A DNA stretch of 20,351 nt from Gammaproteobacteria bacterium (GTDB taxonomy: Bacteria > Pseudomonadota > Gammaproteobacteria > DSM-16500): assembly GCA_013287025.1 (NCBI GenBank), contig JABDEN010000028.1, positions 1 through 20,351 on the forward strand. The letters run 5' to 3'. Below the pieces are notes generated by a model that was not told the origin of the DNA, made no database searches, and saw only the letters and a list, made by a program, of their open reading frames with translations. Below, piece after piece: positions 6,218-14,528 of the stretch. Both the position numbers and the translations under genes were made by a program. Each line of letters begins with the position of its first letter. Positions within the stretch are counted from its first letter, which is position 1.

Positions 6218-8640
6218 TTGATCTTTTTCATCTTGCTGCCAATGATCAATCGGTTTATTTCCTTGGTCGTATTTTTGGCGTCGTGGGAGATGTCATCCCT
6301 GCATCTAATTTTGTCAATGATCCCAATGGTCCGCCACCTCTTATTTTAGATGCGATGTTTAAAGTTTTAAATGGTGTTGCGTTGACGGTCGGTGTTTTGA
6401 TTGTAACTTACACGACGATTGTCGGTTTATTTGCAACGGCCGCTGAAGGTGAATTCTTAGGTAAAAAGTGGAGTGGCCTTTGGGTCCCCATTCGTACCGT
6501 CATTGGTATTGCGGGGCTTTTTCCGTCTTCAGGTGGATACTGCGCGATTCAAGTGATTTTAATGTGGATGGTTATTCAAGGGGTCAGTGCTGCCGATTTG
6601 GTATGGACAAGAGCATTGGAGATGATTAATACGTATGGAAACCCAGTTTCTGGGGTTAATACGCCGAATAACAGCACTTATGAAGATAAATTTCAGCAAA
6701 TATTTATAGCATTGGTTTGTGAAGAAACCGCGAAACTTCAATATCCAGACATCCCAATTAAATGGGGAAAGCCAGGAGGAGCAGAAAATTTTAGCTATTA
6801 TTGTGGCAATAATCCAAATAAGGATTTTTGTAAGGGCAGTTCATCACAAACGTTAAATAGAACTTCCTTTAATCAATACAATTTTGGACCCTCTGATAAT
6901 CCTGAATCAGGGGGTGCATGTGGTACCCTTTATTATTCAAATGCAAATTCCGAATGTCAAAATGCATCTGATCCAAATAACATCAGTTATTTAAGATGTC
7001 TATCATCGCGGGCACAAAATGACATCTTGCCAAATATTATGGGCCTTCTTCGGCCGGTTGCTAAGCAATTTGCGGATGTGGATCATCAATTTATCCAATT
7101 TTATGAGTCTACACCAGCCGTTTTCCCTGCGCAGAATAGTTTTATCGGTAAGTTTTGCATGAATTCCCAATCCGCAAGTCCTAGTGGATTAGGATTAGCA
7201 GATATTACGCAATGTTGTACTGATAAAGAATGTCAGGCTTATGAGAAGTTTTTTCAATCCAATCCGGATGTTTACGGAGATTTAAGTCAAGGTACCGCCT
7301 TATTAAATGTGGGAAGTACGAGTGATAATGTCACCTACATGATTTATCAACAATATGGCGTGACGGGCTATAGTAGTAATTTAATTCCGACAGTCGCAGC
7401 GCAATATGTGGATTCTGTCATCACTAAACCTTTAGAACAATACTCGGCAATAAAACCAAAAGATCAATGGATTGAAGATGCGACAAAACAAGGTTGGTTA
7501 ATGGCCGGCGGTTATTTTATGCGTATCGCTAAAACAAAGAAAACTGAGGAAACGGCTAGCGAACCTAGACTGGACCCTCCGAGCGTTACAGAGGTACAAG
7601 CTCCGATGGATAAAACCCATCGAAATAATCTCATTAGCGCAGCAGCTCTCGCCAAAAATATTTCAAATCAAAATAAACCGCCTTCACCCGCTGCGGCATT
7701 TACTCCAACGGGTGTATCGAAGACACAATCGATGGAAGGTTACGACAAAATTCAAAGTATTGTCGGTCGATTTATGGGAAATCTCACCACACGCTCTACG
7801 GATCCCATCGTATCGATCGCGCAGTCCGGCTATGAAATGATGGCATCCGCTCAGGCGTTATTTGCTTTACTTACCGTTTCTTTAGCGGCTATTACTGCAT
7901 TTAGCTCTCTCTCTAGTGCCGTGATTTTCGGAAATGGGGTGCCAGCGGGGCCAGGACAGGCATTTTGGTTAACCATTTTAAAATTTTTAGGACCGTTGAT
8001 TATACTTTTAATTACTACCCTTTTCACTGTGGGTGCTATGTTGGGGGTTTATGTTCCTTTAATTCCTTACATTATTTTTACGGTGACTTCGGTTGGTTGG
8101 TTCATTGGCGTCATTGAAGCGATGGTGGCAGCGCCCTTTGTTGCACTTGGTATTATGAGTCCTAGCGGTCAGCATGAATTAATGAGTAAGGCTGAACCTT
8201 CTATTATGATTCTCTTCAATCTGTTTTTACGACCGACCCTCATGATTTTCGGGATGATTGCGGCAATGTTGCTATCGTGGAGTATCGTTCGTGTTATTAA
8301 TGCTGCGTTTGAACAGGTCATGTATCAAATTATTAGCGCACCAGGATTGATTGAACAGATCGTATTTATGGTTGCATATACCATATTGATTGTGACGGTA
8401 CTCAATAAATGCTATTCCTTAATTCATATGTTGCCAGAAAGAACGCTCACTTACATTGGCGGACATGCGGTTCAATTCGGCGAAGAACAAGCCTTGCAAG
8501 CGGTTAAAGGTGGTATTGAAGGTGCAAGCGCGCAAATGGCGAAAAGTGGAAAAGCGGCTGGCTACTACGCTGCTAAACAACGCAAAGATCATAAAGGTAA
8601 AGAACAAGATTCAACAGGAGCGACTGAAGATGAGCCATAA
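6214..8640 (+). CDS. dotA: DotA, polytopic inner-membrane protein of the Dot/Icm system
   Basis: DotA is an inner-membrane protein (DotA/TraY family) essential for Dot/Icm function. The protein has 808 residues, shorter than Legionella DotA (about 1048). Hydrophobic segments lie near 48-75 and 90-130. A long non-hydrophobic region of about 400 residues with several cysteine pairs (for example QCCTDKEC) follows. From about 545 to 735 there is a cluster of four to six membrane segments. A cytoplasmic tail (about 755-808) is rich in Lys, Gln and Ala. The family-like stretch FLGKKWSGLWVPIRTVIG near residue 81 helps the identification. The cysteines suggest that the big loop is periplasmic and disulphide-bonded. 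The size difference from Legionella lies mainly in this loop. Translation is coupled to icmV through the ATGA overlap. Confidence 0.95.
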   Translation: MIDLFHLAANDQSVYFLGRIFGVVGDVIPASNFVNDPNGPPPLILDAMFKVLNGVALTVGVLIVTYTTIVGLFATAAEGEFLGKKWSGLWVPIRTVIGIAGLFPSSGGYCAIQVILMWMVIQGVSAADLVWTRALEMINTYGNPVSGVNTPNNSTYEDKFQQIFIALVCEETAKLQYPDIPIKWGKPGGAENFSYYCGNNPNKDFCKGSSSQTLNRTSFNQYNFGPSDNPESGGACGTLYYSNANSECQNASDPNNISYLRCLSSRAQNDILPNIMGLLRPVAKQFADVDHQFIQFYESTPAVFPAQNSFIGKFCMNSQSASPSGLGLADITQCCTDKECQAYEKFFQSNPDVYGDLSQGTALLNVGSTSDNVTYMIYQQYGVTGYSSNLIPTVAAQYVDSVITKPLEQYSAIKPKDQWIEDATKQGWLMAGGYFMRIAKTKKTEETASEPRLDPPSVTEVQAPMDKTHRNNLISAAALAKNISNQNKPPSPAAAFTPTGVSKTQSMEGYDKIQSIVGRFMGNLTTRSTDPIVSIAQSGYEMMASAQALFALLTVSLAAITAFSSLSSAVIFGNGVPAGPGQAFWLTILKFLGPLIILLITTLFTVGAMLGVYVPLIPYIIFTVTSVGWFIGVIEAMVAAPFVALGIMSPSGQHELMSKAEPSIMILFNLFLRPTLMIFGMIAAMLLSWSIVRVINAAFEQVMYQIISAPGLIEQIVFMVAYTILIVTVLNKCYSLIHMLPERTLTYIGGHAVQFGEEQALQAVKGGIEGASAQMAKSGKAAGYYAAKQRKDHKGKEQDSTGATEDEP

Positions 8641-8665
8641 ACGCTTCCTTGATAAGACAACGGTT

Positions 8666-8695
8666 GTCATGCTAGCTGAAAGCATGCTGGCATGA
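8666..8695. repeat. imperfect hairpin of the GCTGGCATGA repeat family downstream of dotA
   Basis: Sixteen bases at 8680-8695 are identical to 1910-1925 of the perfect hairpin. The left arm (TCATGC-TAGCT around 8668-8678) is a worn copy. It lies 25 bases past the dotA stop, where dotA would have met convergent dotB before the ATPase gene entered, and may end transcription. Confidence 0.6.
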
Positions 8696-8713
8696 AAGTA
8701 CTAGCGGCAAACG

Positions 8714-8762
8714 TTAAATCCCCAAATCTTTCTCTTCTCTCTTCGGCTTGATGCAATCATTC
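8714..8762 (-). pseudogene. remnant copy of the dotB 3' end
   Basis: The 24 bases 8714-8737 are identical to 10004-10027, the last eight codons of dotB including its stop. Similarity continues more weakly to about 8762 (10053 in dotB) with one single-base gap. Read on the minus strand, the remnant still encodes KREEKDLGI and a stop, preceded by changed residues. It is separated from the intact dotB by the ATPase gene. Confidence 0.8.
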
Positions 8763-8849
8763 TATATAAATCAAAGACTTAATAATTATTATTTGCACGC
8801 GGTTAAAATACCACGTAAAATAACCACTATGTTATCTCATGGGTTTTTT

Positions 8850-10007
8850 ATGGCTGATTATATTCCACGCAAATTATTTGAAATCTTAAAGCGCAGTAAA
8901 AAAAGTATTTTATTATTAGGTCCAAGACAAGTAGGCAAATCCACTTTAATGGAAAACTTAGATCCTGATTTAAGTATTAATCTTGCGCATGAATTCACAT
9001 ATCTTGAATTTGCGAGTAATCCTTCAGCATTAGAAGAACGCCTCGGAAAAATAAAGCAAGGCACTATATTGCTCGATGAAATACAACGACTCCCATCTAT
9101 ACTCAATACCATTCAAGTTCTTATTGATAATAAAAAAAATAATTATCGTTTTTTATTAACGGGTTCTTCTGCGCGAAAATTAAAGCGTGGAAAAGCCAAT
9201 CTTTTGCCTGGTCGTTTACACACTTTCTATTTAGGTCCTTTTACCGCAGAAGAGTTACATTTTGATGTGGATTTACAATCATTGTTAGCTTTTGGCAGCC
9301 TACCAGGTATTGTTACAGAAACGGATCTCAATGAAAAAGCGCTCACTTTAAAATCTTATGCTGCGACATATTTAAAAGAAGAAGTACAGGCAGAGGCACT
9401 TACTAAAAATATTGAAGGTTTTTCCCGATTTCTGTATGTTGCGGGGGCCGAAGTCACGCACTATTTAGATTTATCAAAACTCGCCTCCCAGGCGATGATT
9501 CCAAGACAAAGCGCGGTGCGGTATTTTGAGATTTTAGAAGATACGCTTATTGTCAAACGAAGTGACGCTTTTTCTAAAAGCGTAAGAAAAAGATTAGTGC
9601 AACATCCTAAATTTTTCTTTTTTGATATCGGTGTATTAAACGGTTTAATCGGAAATTTTATTGTTTCTGCAGATCGTATTGGTATGTTGTTTGAACATTT
9701 CATCTTTAATCAATTAAACGAAACAGCATCTTCCATGAATGAAACTATTCGTATTTCTTCATATCGCACCGAAAATGGTGCTGAAGTTGACTTTATTGTA
9801 GAAAACAAAAATACAATAATAGCCATTGAAGTCAAAGCCTCAAAAACTGTTTCGCAACAGGATTTACGTGGTTTAAAAAACTTTGAACAATATATTGGGA
9901 AAACCGTAAGGTTAGTTGTGTTGTATCTCGGTGATCATCCCAAAATAATGGATAAGGTTGAAATATTACCGTGGATCGATTTTTTTAAAGATAATATGCT
10001 ATCTTAA
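8850..10007 (+). CDS. AAA ATPase with C-terminal DUF4143 (PD-(D/E)xK-like) domain
   Basis: This is an AAA_14/DUF4143 protein, a widespread accessory family of unknown biological role. From the ATG at 8850 it has 385 residues and begins MADYIPRKLF, the usual family start. Upstream ATGs in frame (8748 and 8829) would add residues coming partly from the dotB remnant. Walker A GPRQVGKS lies at 24-31, Walker B ILLDEIQ at 73-79, and a sensor-like LLTGSSARKL at 102-111. The C-terminal GAEVDFIVE...IAIEVKAS (Asp314, Glu327, Lys329) has the residues of a nuclease-type fold. The gene looks intact. Its last codon abuts the dotB-derived repeat, which supplies its stop, so it overlaps dotB tail to tail by four bases. 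It is not part of Dot/Icm loci as known elsewhere and is probably acquired. Confidence 0.88.
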   Translation: MADYIPRKLFEILKRSKKSILLLGPRQVGKSTLMENLDPDLSINLAHEFTYLEFASNPSALEERLGKIKQGTILLDEIQRLPSILNTIQVLIDNKKNNYRFLLTGSSARKLKRGKANLLPGRLHTFYLGPFTAEELHFDVDLQSLLAFGSLPGIVTETDLNEKALTLKSYAATYLKEEVQAEALTKNIEGFSRFLYVAGAEVTHYLDLSKLASQAMIPRQSAVRYFEILEDTLIVKRSDAFSKSVRKRLVQHPKFFFFDIGVLNGLIGNFIVSADRIGMLFEHFIFNQLNETASSMNETIRISSYRTENGAEVDFIVENKNTIIAIEVKASKTVSQQDLRGLKNFEQYIGKTVRLVVLYLGDHPKIMDKVEILPWIDFFKDNMLS

Positions 10008-11140
10008 ATCCCCAAATCTTTCTCTTCCCTTTTCGTCTGCTCCGCAATCACTCGGTACACGCGTTCTGTGATGTTTCCGGCTTCATATTTGGCTTTTGCG
10101 TCTGCGGCCATCGTCAGGCCTTGTTCGCGGACTAATTTACGAACCATTGCGGTAATGTTATTAGGATCTGTCTCGAGTAAAATATCGCGGATTTTTTCGT
10201 CGAAAACTAAATATTCTCTTAAAGCAATTCGCTTACCGTCGATAGTCGGCGCCAGGCGTTGTGAAATGATTAAACGCATCGTTTCGATAAGATCAATCGT
10301 GCGGCCCGCGCGTTCTTCGGAAGGATATGTTGTGACGAGACGGCGGACGGTTTCAGAAACATTACTGCTATGCAAAGTCGTATAAACCGGATGACCGGTC
10401 ATGGCGGCTTCCATCGCGGCACTGATGGTTTCGGAGTCGCGTGCTTCACCGACGAGTATCAATCGTGGTTTTCGTCGCAATGCATTTCTGACACCTGCCG
10501 CAAAACTCGGTAAATGTCTTGGAATTTCAGATTGACTCACAATAGCTGAAATGGTGTCCACGCTATCGTACACAAATTCGATTGGCGCCTCATAGGTTAA
10601 AATTTTACGATGACTTTCTGGGTTTTCGGCAATATTTCGAATGATCGCGGCGAGCAAAGTACTTTTACCAGAACCCGTCGCACCTGTCACATAGACAACG
10701 CCTTGTTCAGGCGCAATGGCATCCACGATTTCTTGGGGTAGGTTCATGCTTTCTAGTGTGGGCGGATCACTCGGAATAGTTCTCGCGGTAATTTGAATAC
10801 CATCATGTCCTTCCACAAGACAAGCGGTCGCATTAATACGAAATCGATATCGATCAGAACGATTAGGGCGAATTTCATAATGCGTATCCACATCTTTTCC
10901 TGACATTAACTGCGCCGTACCATTGGGTCCGTACATCGCATTAATGACTTCGCCGACTTCTGTGTTCGAGAGACGACGACGCGTCACTTTAATCAGTTTG
11001 CCATAAATTTCTGCATAAATCGGTTCGCCCGTTTGCACCGTAATATCCGATGCGCCGAGTTTGACACAATGAATCAAAATATCATTTGCCGATTCAATGG
11101 ATAGTCGAATCGGTTCCTGCGGAAATAAGTGCTCAGCCAT
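10004..11140 (-). CDS. dotB: DotB, ATPase of the Dot/Icm system
   Basis: DotB is a PilT/VirB11-like hexameric ATPase that docks at the inner-membrane base of the Dot/Icm machine and powers it. The 378 residues match Legionella DotB (377). Walker A GATGSGKST lies at 153-161, the Walker B-like LILVGEARD at 227-235 and the His box TTLHSS at 254-259. An N-terminal PAS-like domain covers about 1-120. All catalytic motifs are intact. The gene overlaps the end of dotC by eight bases, so dotD-dotC-dotB is one operon. Its final eight codons are duplicated at 8714-8737. Confidence 0.97.
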   Translation of the reverse strand: MAEHLFPQEPIRLSIESANDILIHCVKLGASDITVQTGEPIYAEIYGKLIKVTRRRLSNTEVGEVINAMYGPNGTAQLMSGKDVDTHYEIRPNRSDRYRFRINATACLVEGHDGIQITARTIPSDPPTLESMNLPQEIVDAIAPEQGVVYVTGATGSGKSTLLAAIIRNIAENPESHRKILTYEAPIEFVYDSVDTISAIVSQSEIPRHLPSFAAGVRNALRRKPRLILVGEARDSETISAAMEAAMTGHPVYTTLHSSNVSETVRRLVTTYPSEERAGRTIDLIETMRLIISQRLAPTIDGKRIALREYLVFDEKIRDILLETDPNNITAMVRKLVREQGLTMAADAKAKYEAGNITERVYRVIAEQTKREEKDLGI

Positions 11141-11948
11141 GTTCTTTCACCACAATTGCTTTCCAGCCGCTCGAGTCGGTTTGGAGTTTTGGTAATTCGG
11201 TAATTCGTAATACTTGATCGTTAATGCGCATGTCTGATCCATCGCCGGTGACGCCTAATTCCGTGGTGGAAACATAAGGTGCACTCACCATATTTTCTTG
11301 CAATAATTTGCGATACAAAATCATGCCATTATAATCACGTTTTAAACGCGCTAAACTTTGCTGAAAGATATTCGTTGCCTGTTGAATGCCTTTATCCCAG
11401 CCAACATTGATATATTTTTTCCAGATTTCACGTTCATAATCATTGCGTGGCAATAAAAACTTATGTGGAATTTCAGGTTTATTGAACCCTAGCCATAAAT
11501 ATTCTCGCCAATTCGGTGGAGTGGTGGCAAAACGCGCTTGTGAAACAATTTTATAAGTTTTATCGGCGATCCGAATGGTACTAGGATCCGCTAAATTTAA
11601 ACTGTTATCGCCCTCGGTTAAAACCGGTGGCAACACGCCATGACTCAGCATCATCGCATTAAAATTATAAATGGTCTCAAGATACCATTTATCCTTATCA
11701 AGACGTTGGTTGATTTTTTCGGAAGCGTAAGCAAGCCCACCTTGGGCGCCAATACTGAGCGCGGTATCTTGCAGGGCTTTCGTGCGGATTTGCGTGGTAT
11801 TAAAAAGCGGTTCGGCTGAGGGTTTGACGTCATTCGTTAAACTTTCAAGTTGGTTTAAGTTCGTAGGGTCAATTTCAGTGGGTTGTTTGCTTGCGCAAGC
11901 ATTTAAAAAAAACAAAATAATAAAAACAGCAATCAATTTTCCTGACAT
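11133..11948 (-). CDS. dotC: DotC, outer-membrane lipoprotein of the Dot/Icm core complex
   Basis: DotC and DotD are lipoproteins that bring DotH into the outer-membrane ring of the core complex. The protein has 271 residues (about 303 in Legionella). A lipoprotein signal with lipobox LNAC places the lipidated cysteine at residue 18. The body contains PPNWREYLWLGF and a stretch of charged helix ending KRDYNGMILYRKLL, typical of DotC. It sits between dotD (67-base gap) and dotB (8-base overlap). GGGAG lies about ten bases before the ATG at 11948. Confidence 0.95.
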   Translation of the reverse strand: MSGKLIAVFIILFFLNACASKQPTEIDPTNLNQLESLTNDVKPSAEPLFNTTQIRTKALQDTALSIGAQGGLAYASEKINQRLDKDKWYLETIYNFNAMMLSHGVLPPVLTEGDNSLNLADPSTIRIADKTYKIVSQARFATTPPNWREYLWLGFNKPEIPHKFLLPRNDYEREIWKKYINVGWDKGIQQATNIFQQSLARLKRDYNGMILYRKLLQENMVSAPYVSTTELGVTGDGSDMRINDQVLRITELPKLQTDSSGWKAIVVKEHG

Positions 11949-11984
11949 GTTTTAGCATCTCCCGCAGGATGAGTTATCGTTGCG

Positions 11985-12009
11985 GTCGCGGGGTTGAAAT
12001 CCTCGCGAC
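11985..12009. repeat. small inverted repeat between dotD and dotC
   Basis: GTCGCGGGG and CCTCGCGAC flank a seven-base loop, a nine-base stem with one G-T pair. It lies in the only real gap of the dotD-dotC-dotB operon and could tune the ratio of DotD to DotC message, or be chance. Confidence 0.35.
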
Positions 12010-12015
12010 AAAAGC

Positions 12016-12474
12016 TTAATTTTTCGCATAACGTAATTCGATCACTTGTTCTTCTGGATAAACGACGACGGTCGCGCGTCTACCTGCTTGATATCCGACA
12101 TCACGTAAAATATCTGCGATCATCATATTTTTATCATATACACTGACAAAAACGGGAATAGCCGGTTGTCGACCGAGCACGCGCACACGATAGTTGACGG
12201 AACGCGCCATTTGTCTAATCAAAGGTTCAATTGGACCTGACCAATCGACAGAGGTCAATCCACTCATGCCGTAAGCGGCAGGATTTATTTCTGGTTCTAA
12301 ATTAGGGAGGGGGCGGGAAGCTTGCGCCACTTCGGAAAGATTAACAAGAGAACGACTGACAGAATAAGAGGCCTCAGCAAGTGAGCTGCTTGCGGGGTCT
12401 AAAGATTCTCGTGGGGGTGGAGTTGCACAAGATGCAAGAACTAAAAAGATGAGTGGGAATAACTTTATTTTCAT
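12016..12474 (-). CDS. dotD: DotD, outer-membrane lipoprotein of the Dot/Icm core complex
   Basis: DotD works with DotC to place DotH in the outer membrane; its folded domain resembles secretin N-domains. The 152 residues compare with about 163 in Legionella. The signal peptide ends in the lipobox LASC, with the lipidated cysteine at residue 16, followed by a Pro-rich linker. The C-terminal domain (about 70-152) contains GLTSVDWSGPIEPLIRQMA and RVLGRQPAIPVFVSV, both typical. It is first in the dotD-dotC-dotB operon and divergent from icmT. The site before its ATG is weak: GAGGA is about 13 bases away. Confidence 0.94.
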   Translation of the reverse strand: MKIKLFPLIFLVLASCATPPPRESLDPASSSLAEASYSVSRSLVNLSEVAQASRPLPNLEPEINPAAYGMSGLTSVDWSGPIEPLIRQMARSVNYRVRVLGRQPAIPVFVSVYDKNMMIADILRDVGYQAGRRATVVVYPEEQVIELRYAKN

Positions 12475-12514
12475 AATTCGTTGAATTCCTCATGTTTCGT
12501 GATTGTTATAAGTA

Positions 12515-12537
12515 TATAATAAATTTCAGAATGAGGA
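12515..12537 (+). promoter_or_regulatory. -10 box and ribosome site of icmT-icmS
   Basis: A perfect TATAAT lies at 12515-12520 and GAGGA at 12533-12537, six bases before the icmT ATG. No good -35 is seen. The 69-base gap must also hold the dotD promoter on the other strand. Confidence 0.4.
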
Positions 12538-12543
12538 TATCTT

Positions 12544-12786
12544 ATGGCACATTGGCGAGACTCTGCAAGAAATGTCAGATTTTTCTTTATTGATTTTAGA
12601 GCATGCTTTCCTTTATTGCTCTTTTTGTTGCATATTCGCTTATGGACTTTTATTTTGGCTTTGATTGCTACGATTTTTTTTGCAACACTTGAACGTTATG
12701 GTTTCACTGTCGGTGTGTTTTTGCGATGGATTCGTTCCTTCATCGCCGGTCCTCGAAAATTTGCTCAACCTTGGTGGAAAAGATAA
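12544..12786 (+). CDS. icmT: IcmT, small membrane protein of the Dot/Icm system
   Basis: The protein has 80 residues (86 in Legionella). It begins MAHWRDSARNVRFFFIDFRA, the hallmark start of IcmT. A hydrophobic segment runs from about 20 to 50, followed by RYGFTVGVFLRWIRSFIAGP and a Trp-rich basic end. In Legionella IcmT is linked to pore formation and exit from the host cell. Its stop codon shares one base with the icmS start (TAATG), so the two are co-translated. The divergent dotD|icmT-icmS order is as in Coxiella. Confidence 0.95.
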   Translation: MAHWRDSARNVRFFFIDFRACFPLLLFLLHIRLWTFILALIATIFFATLERYGFTVGVFLRWIRSFIAGPRKFAQPWWKR

Positions 12787-13124
12787 TGGATATTTCAGAA
12801 CTGATTGCAAAAATCGCTCGTAAAATGAATGCGAGTTTTAGTTTAAACGGTCGTCCGATGACGATGGAAGAAGTCTTCGCGCCGACGGGATTACTACCAG
12901 CGATTTCGCGACGTGCGGATCAGTTATCCTCTTTATGTTTAGGTTATGGCATCGGTGCAACATTTGAAGAAGCCGAAGGTACGGTGCTCGGCATTAAAGT
13001 TATTTTCGATGATATTACTCCCAATGTGCTTCGGGTGATGTGCATTACTGACGTATTACATGAGTTGGTACAACAAACCCCCCGCGGCGGGCTCACGCCA
13101 TTGGATCAATTGATGTATGATTAA
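12786..13124 (+). CDS. icmS: IcmS, effector adaptor subunit of the Dot/Icm system
   Basis: IcmS is a small acidic cytoplasmic protein. It binds IcmW and joins DotL, where the pair recruits IcmSW-dependent effectors. From the ATG at 12786 it has 112 residues (114 in Legionella). An in-frame ATG at 12726 lies inside icmT and is not needed. Family blocks are FSLNGRPMTMEEVFAPTGLL, the ADQLSSLCLGYGIGA region and the C-terminal LTPLDQLMYD. It is the last Dot/Icm gene in the window: the fir/icmQ/icmP-type genes that usually follow are absent here. Confidence 0.95.
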   Translation: MDISELIAKIARKMNASFSLNGRPMTMEEVFAPTGLLPAISRRADQLSSLCLGYGIGATFEEAEGTVLGIKVIFDDITPNVLRVMCITDVLHELVQQTPRGGLTPLDQLMYD

Positions 13125-13209
13125 TTCGTAAGTATATGATTATTTTAGAATTATAATCACTTTACCTCCTCAATATATTATGATATTTTGATAGTCACTT
13201 TTATGGATA

Positions 13210-13238
13210 TTGCGCATTTTTTACTCGCGTGGTATAAT
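13210..13238 (+). promoter_or_regulatory. promoter of the coiled-coil gene
   Basis: TTGCGC at 13210-13215 and TATAAT at 13233-13238 are 17 bases apart, with TGG directly before the -10 (extended -10 form). AAGGT at 13260-13264 serves as ribosome site. The gene therefore has its own promoter, separate from icmT-icmS. Confidence 0.5.
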
Positions 13239-13270
13239 TTATCTAACTTATTGATTTACAAGGTAGCAAA

Positions 13271-14497
13271 ATGGCTGCACAGATTTCACAAGTTTTATCA
13301 TCAGATCCTTCCGAGCGTAAACGCGCACGCTTTGATGATTTAGTTATTGATGCATCAAAATTTGATGCAAAAACTCGTGATTATTCAGCGAAGTCTCTTG
13401 CTGCATCGATAAAAGATAAAAAAGAACAACGCCTACAATTCCTTCAACAATTAATAGATAAAACAAAAGCAGATAAAGAAGCCGCTTTTGAAGATTCAGT
13501 TGCACAAGCTAAATATAAAGCAAGATTAGAACGACTCCTCGAAGAACAAGCAAAAATGAATGCGCGTGACGCATTGCGGGACGAACTTGATGACCTTGGC
13601 AAATTTCTGGAAACGAAAGAAAAAGAACTTACTGCGGCACATGTAAGATCACAAAGTGTTTTAGGCAGAATCACGCAACAAATTCTTAATGTTGCAGCTG
13701 CAGCAGGGATTTTGGGACAACCAGCTCTGTTGAGATTGCAACGAACCTACGCAGAACAAGAGGAAAGAAGAAATACGGTTACTTATCTTAATGCAAAAGT
13801 TGAAAATATTAAGGAAAAACAAAAGACATTTGAAGCTTTATCTGAGGATGAAGTAAAAGAAGCTAATATTCAATTAGGTAAACAAGCCGCATATAAAGAA
13901 CTTAATTTAACTGAGTTACCAGCAATTTATTTAAAGAGAGAAGAAGAAAAGGCTAGTCAGTTCCGATCTGAATTAGACCGAATACAATATGATATAGCAT
14001 ATTACAAGTTAAAAGCAGATATGGAAGGCGACATACAGTTGGCTCAGATAGTTAGAGATTATAAAATGGATGATTTACTTCTGAATAAAGCGGTCACAGA
14101 ATCGTTAACGGGCGAAGAAGTAGAACAACGCACTAACGAAATTCATAAAGAAGCCCGAGAAAAAGAACAAAAACATATTAATAAATTTAACGAAGAAGTT
14201 CTTCGTCTTAATGCGCATTATGCTTTAAAACCTTCTGCCAATAATTCATATATAAAATGCATTAAAGCTTTTGCGAAAACAGGTGTATTTAATAAGACAA
14301 ATCAAAATGTACAAGAATTTGTTGAAGCAAATGTTGCGGCGGCCGGTATTGTTCGGGAAGTGACGATGGCGGAAGATCGAGTAGCGTCGTTGTTGAAGCA
14401 AAGTTTTCTGAATAAGAATTCTAATTCTGTTGCTGCGAAGGCTGTTTCGAATGAGTTTGCGAATTCTGAAGAGAAAACTCCGTCTATTAAACTCTAA
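13271..14497 (+). CDS. coiled-coil protein of unknown family; candidate Dot/Icm effector
   Basis: The protein has 408 residues and no signal peptide. It is very rich in Glu, Lys, Ala and Gln. Long charged helices, probably coiled coil, run from about 46 to 128 and 155 to 315. A short apolar patch separates them (about 137-154, LNVAAAAGILG). The last part (about 320-408) is less charged and contains the only cysteine (330). The end, SNEFANSEEKTPSIKL, has clustered Glu with polar and small residues, similar to the Glu-rich C-terminal signals of some Dot/Icm substrates. No enzyme motif is visible. It starts 146 bases after icmS, where the icmR/fir gene would stand in Coxiella or Legionella, but it is far longer than those and no icmQ follows. 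An effector role is inference. A structural or DNA-associated coiled-coil protein is the alternative. Confidence 0.75.
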   Translation: MAAQISQVLSSDPSERKRARFDDLVIDASKFDAKTRDYSAKSLAASIKDKKEQRLQFLQQLIDKTKADKEAAFEDSVAQAKYKARLERLLEEQAKMNARDALRDELDDLGKFLETKEKELTAAHVRSQSVLGRITQQILNVAAAAGILGQPALLRLQRTYAEQEERRNTVTYLNAKVENIKEKQKTFEALSEDEVKEANIQLGKQAAYKELNLTELPAIYLKREEEKASQFRSELDRIQYDIAYYKLKADMEGDIQLAQIVRDYKMDDLLLNKAVTESLTGEEVEQRTNEIHKEAREKEQKHINKFNEEVLRLNAHYALKPSANNSYIKCIKAFAKTGVFNKTNQNVQEFVEANVAAAGIVREVTMAEDRVASLLKQSFLNKNSNSVAAKAVSNEFANSEEKTPSIKL

Positions 14498-14528
14498 TAG
14501 AAAAATTATCTAACCATCTAATATAATC

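Noticed and set aside
8748..8849. A 34-residue N-terminal extension of the DUF4143 protein
   Set aside because: Its first codons lie in the dotB remnant, and the family normally begins at the YIPR motif. The ATG at 8850 is preferred.
8714..10027. Reading the ATPase gene between two dotB tails as an insertion sequence
   Set aside because: No transposase is present, there are no terminal inverted repeats, and 24 bases plus a diverged extension is unlike a normal short target duplication.
13136..13157. A short hairpin after icmS
   Set aside because: The stem is only about six A/T-rich pairs and no T-run follows.
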